A stretch of 64,000 nucleotides of DNA from Muribaculaceae bacterium (lineage in GTDB: Bacteria > Bacteroidota > Bacteroidia > Bacteroidales > Muribaculaceae): the NCBI GenBank assembly GCA_022508985.1, contig JAFLUA010000001.1, positions 1 to 64,000 of the forward strand, given 5' to 3'. Shown one piece after another: positions 62,911 to 64,000 of the stretch (its first letter is position 1; the number at the start of each line of letters is the position of its first letter). The position numbers were made by a program, and so were the translations under genes. The notes under the pieces were generated by a model. The model did not search any database. It saw only the letters and a program-made list of their open reading frames with translations, and was not told the DNA's origin.

Positions 62911-64000
62911 ATGATTACTGGTCGCAGAATATTAACACCATTGCTAATGGTATTGGCGTGCTGTGGGTATGCCTATCCGGCCGTCATTGATGATGCTCGG
63001 AGTTTGTATCAAGAGGGAGAATATGAAAAGGTGGTGAAAATTCTCGCTCCTGCAGTAAAGAAGACGCCAAAAGACGGCAATGTTACTTACTATCTCGGTG
63101 CGTCGCTATACGAGTTGGGTAATGCCGATGAGGCTGAAGCATATCTAACGGTGGCGCAAAGCCGTAATGTTGCCGATGCATCTCGTATATTGGCGCTGAT
63201 ATCCTTAGAGCGCTACGACCCGTCGGCCGCGCAATCTTACTGCGATAAGTGGGAAGAGTTGCTTAAAAAGCAGAAAAAAAGTGTGCCCGATGAGTTTAGT
63301 TCACTCAGCTCGAAAATTATCCAGATGCAGAATATGCTCGACAGGGTGGAACGTATAGAAATAATCGACACCCTACTTGTTGATAAAAATACCTTCTTTA
63401 AGGCGTATAGGCTCTCGTCGACAGCCGGGCGTCTACTGCCTGCCGATGCTCTAAGCAGTTTTGGTGCCGGCACCGATGCCGACCAGTTGTCGGTGGCATA
63501 TATCCCCGAAAACAGAAGCGAGTTACTGTGGGCGGCAGCTGAAGCAAATGGCCGTTTTGGCCTATATAGCGCTGATATCCTTGACGATGGTACAATCGAC
63601 CATACAACGCGTCTCGATGACTCTCTTGGCGATGGAGGCGACGCAATGTTTCCATTCCTGATGCCCGACGGCATGACGCTCTATTTTGCAAACAATGGCG
63701 ATAATACGCTCGGAGGATATGATATTTTCATGACGAGAAGAACAGATAGTGAAAATGGTAAAGAGTATTTTACGCCTCAAAACGTAGGCTTGCCATACAA
63801 CTCTCCCTACGATGATTATCTCTTGGCTATAGACGAGGCTTCGGGCCTTGGTTGGTGGGCTTCGGATAGAAATCAGATATCCGATAAGGTTACTATCTAC
63901 ATATTTGCACCATCGAAGATGCGTATCAATGCCGACCCCTCCGACCCTAACTTGCGCCAGTTGGCAAGTCTCGCGGATTTAGCGGTGACACAAAAAGAAG
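62911..64000 (+). CDS. Exported TPR and PD40-repeat protein (partial, runs off the right edge)
   Basis: The first 363 codons of a longer gene. A signal peptide (about residues 1-23, ending GYAYPA) is followed by a TPR unit (DDARSLYQEGEYEKVVKIL and GNVTYYLGASLYELGNADEA). A linker and WD40-like PD40 beta-propeller motifs come next, such as FPFLMPDGMTLYFANNGDN and GGYDIFMTRR. This order resembles Bacteroidota envelope proteins that often end in an OmpA-like domain, including some linked to type IX secretion. The end is not visible, so that comparison is tentative. It is divergent from feoB. Confidence 0.8.
   Translation, partial: MITGRRILTPLLMVLACCGYAYPAVIDDARSLYQEGEYEKVVKILAPAVKKTPKDGNVTYYLGASLYELGNADEAEAYLTVAQSRNVADASRILALISLERYDPSAAQSYCDKWEELLKKQKKSVPDEFSSLSSKIIQMQNMLDRVERIEIIDTLLVDKNTFFKAYRLSSTAGRLLPADALSSFGAGTDADQLSVAYIPENRSELLWAAAEANGRFGLYSADILDDGTIDHTTRLDDSLGDGGDAMFPFLMPDGMTLYFANNGDNTLGGYDIFMTRRTDSENGKEYFTPQNVGLPYNSPYDDYLLAIDEASGLGWWASDRNQISDKVTIYIFAPSKMRINADPSDPNLRQLASLADLAVTQKE

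Noticed and set aside
1..64000. CRISPR arrays, rRNA operons, tRNA genes and complete insertion sequences
   Set aside because: I looked for regular spaced repeats, rRNA core sequences, cloverleaf patterns and transposase genes, and saw none. Reading by eye can miss a short tRNA.

Overview
The window looks like chromosomal DNA of an anaerobic member of the Bacteroidota, order Bacteroidales, and possibly Muribaculaceae. Four things point there. About twenty gene starts are preceded by the Bacteroidota -7 promoter element TAnnTTTG, and purine-rich ribosome binding sites are scarce. The gene content is typical: NifJ, a FeoA-FeoB fusion, a BioG-BioC fusion, a TonB receptor with a carboxypeptidase-like N-terminus, an M6 peptidase and the 'PENDIALA' ATP-grasp family. 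Energy metabolism genes fit an anaerobe. The family-level call is an impression from codon use, not a computed result.

Left edge (1-3020): an accessory region. It holds the 5' part of a type I restriction-modification methylase (hsdM) behind a WYL-domain regulator. Three gene relics follow: an XRE-type helix-turn-helix, a Bro-N protein, and the 3' end of an unrecognised GC-rich gene. The island appears to end near 2.7 kb.

3.0-16.9 kb: cell envelope genes. An alpha-2-macroglobulin protein is coupled to penicillin-binding protein 1C. A LytTR regulator overlaps a membrane protein with a degenerate phosphodiester-glycosidase-like domain. Next come an ABC exporter and a glycosyltransferase, Stealth phosphotransferase and LpxL-type acyltransferase operon.

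16.9-30.1 kb: housekeeping. A minus-strand run holds a PfkB-fold protein lacking its catalytic Asp, lumazine synthase, a lipoprotein, a SUI1-like factor and Mfd. A 42-codon ORF with its own promoter, NifJ, SurE and PriA follow.

30.1-37.1 kb: a TonB receptor with a His-rich membrane protein, divergent from an ECF sigma factor and a membrane partner. Then an EEP-family protein, a rhomboid protease and YchF.

37.2-44.7 kb: a plus-strand block with an ATP-grasp protein, NeuC/NeuA/PtmE-like nonulosonate enzymes without a synthase, ObgE, PrmC, RecX and a possibly lipidated nitroreductase. A strong bidirectional terminator closes it.

44.7-50.6 kb: a histidine phosphatase, GpmI, a small membrane protein, a DEDD exonuclease, BioD and the BioGC fusion, all on minus. 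50.8-64 kb: an MscS channel and M6 peptidase on plus, then minus-strand FtsH/RsfS, an FtsX-type permease, an S41 protease, a dCMP deaminase and FeoAB. A TPR/PD40 envelope protein runs off the right edge.

I found no rRNA, tRNA, CRISPR array or complete insertion sequence. Three genes (neuC-like, exonuclease, dCMP deaminase) have -7 boxes so close to the start codon that leaderless or nearly leaderless transcripts are predicted.
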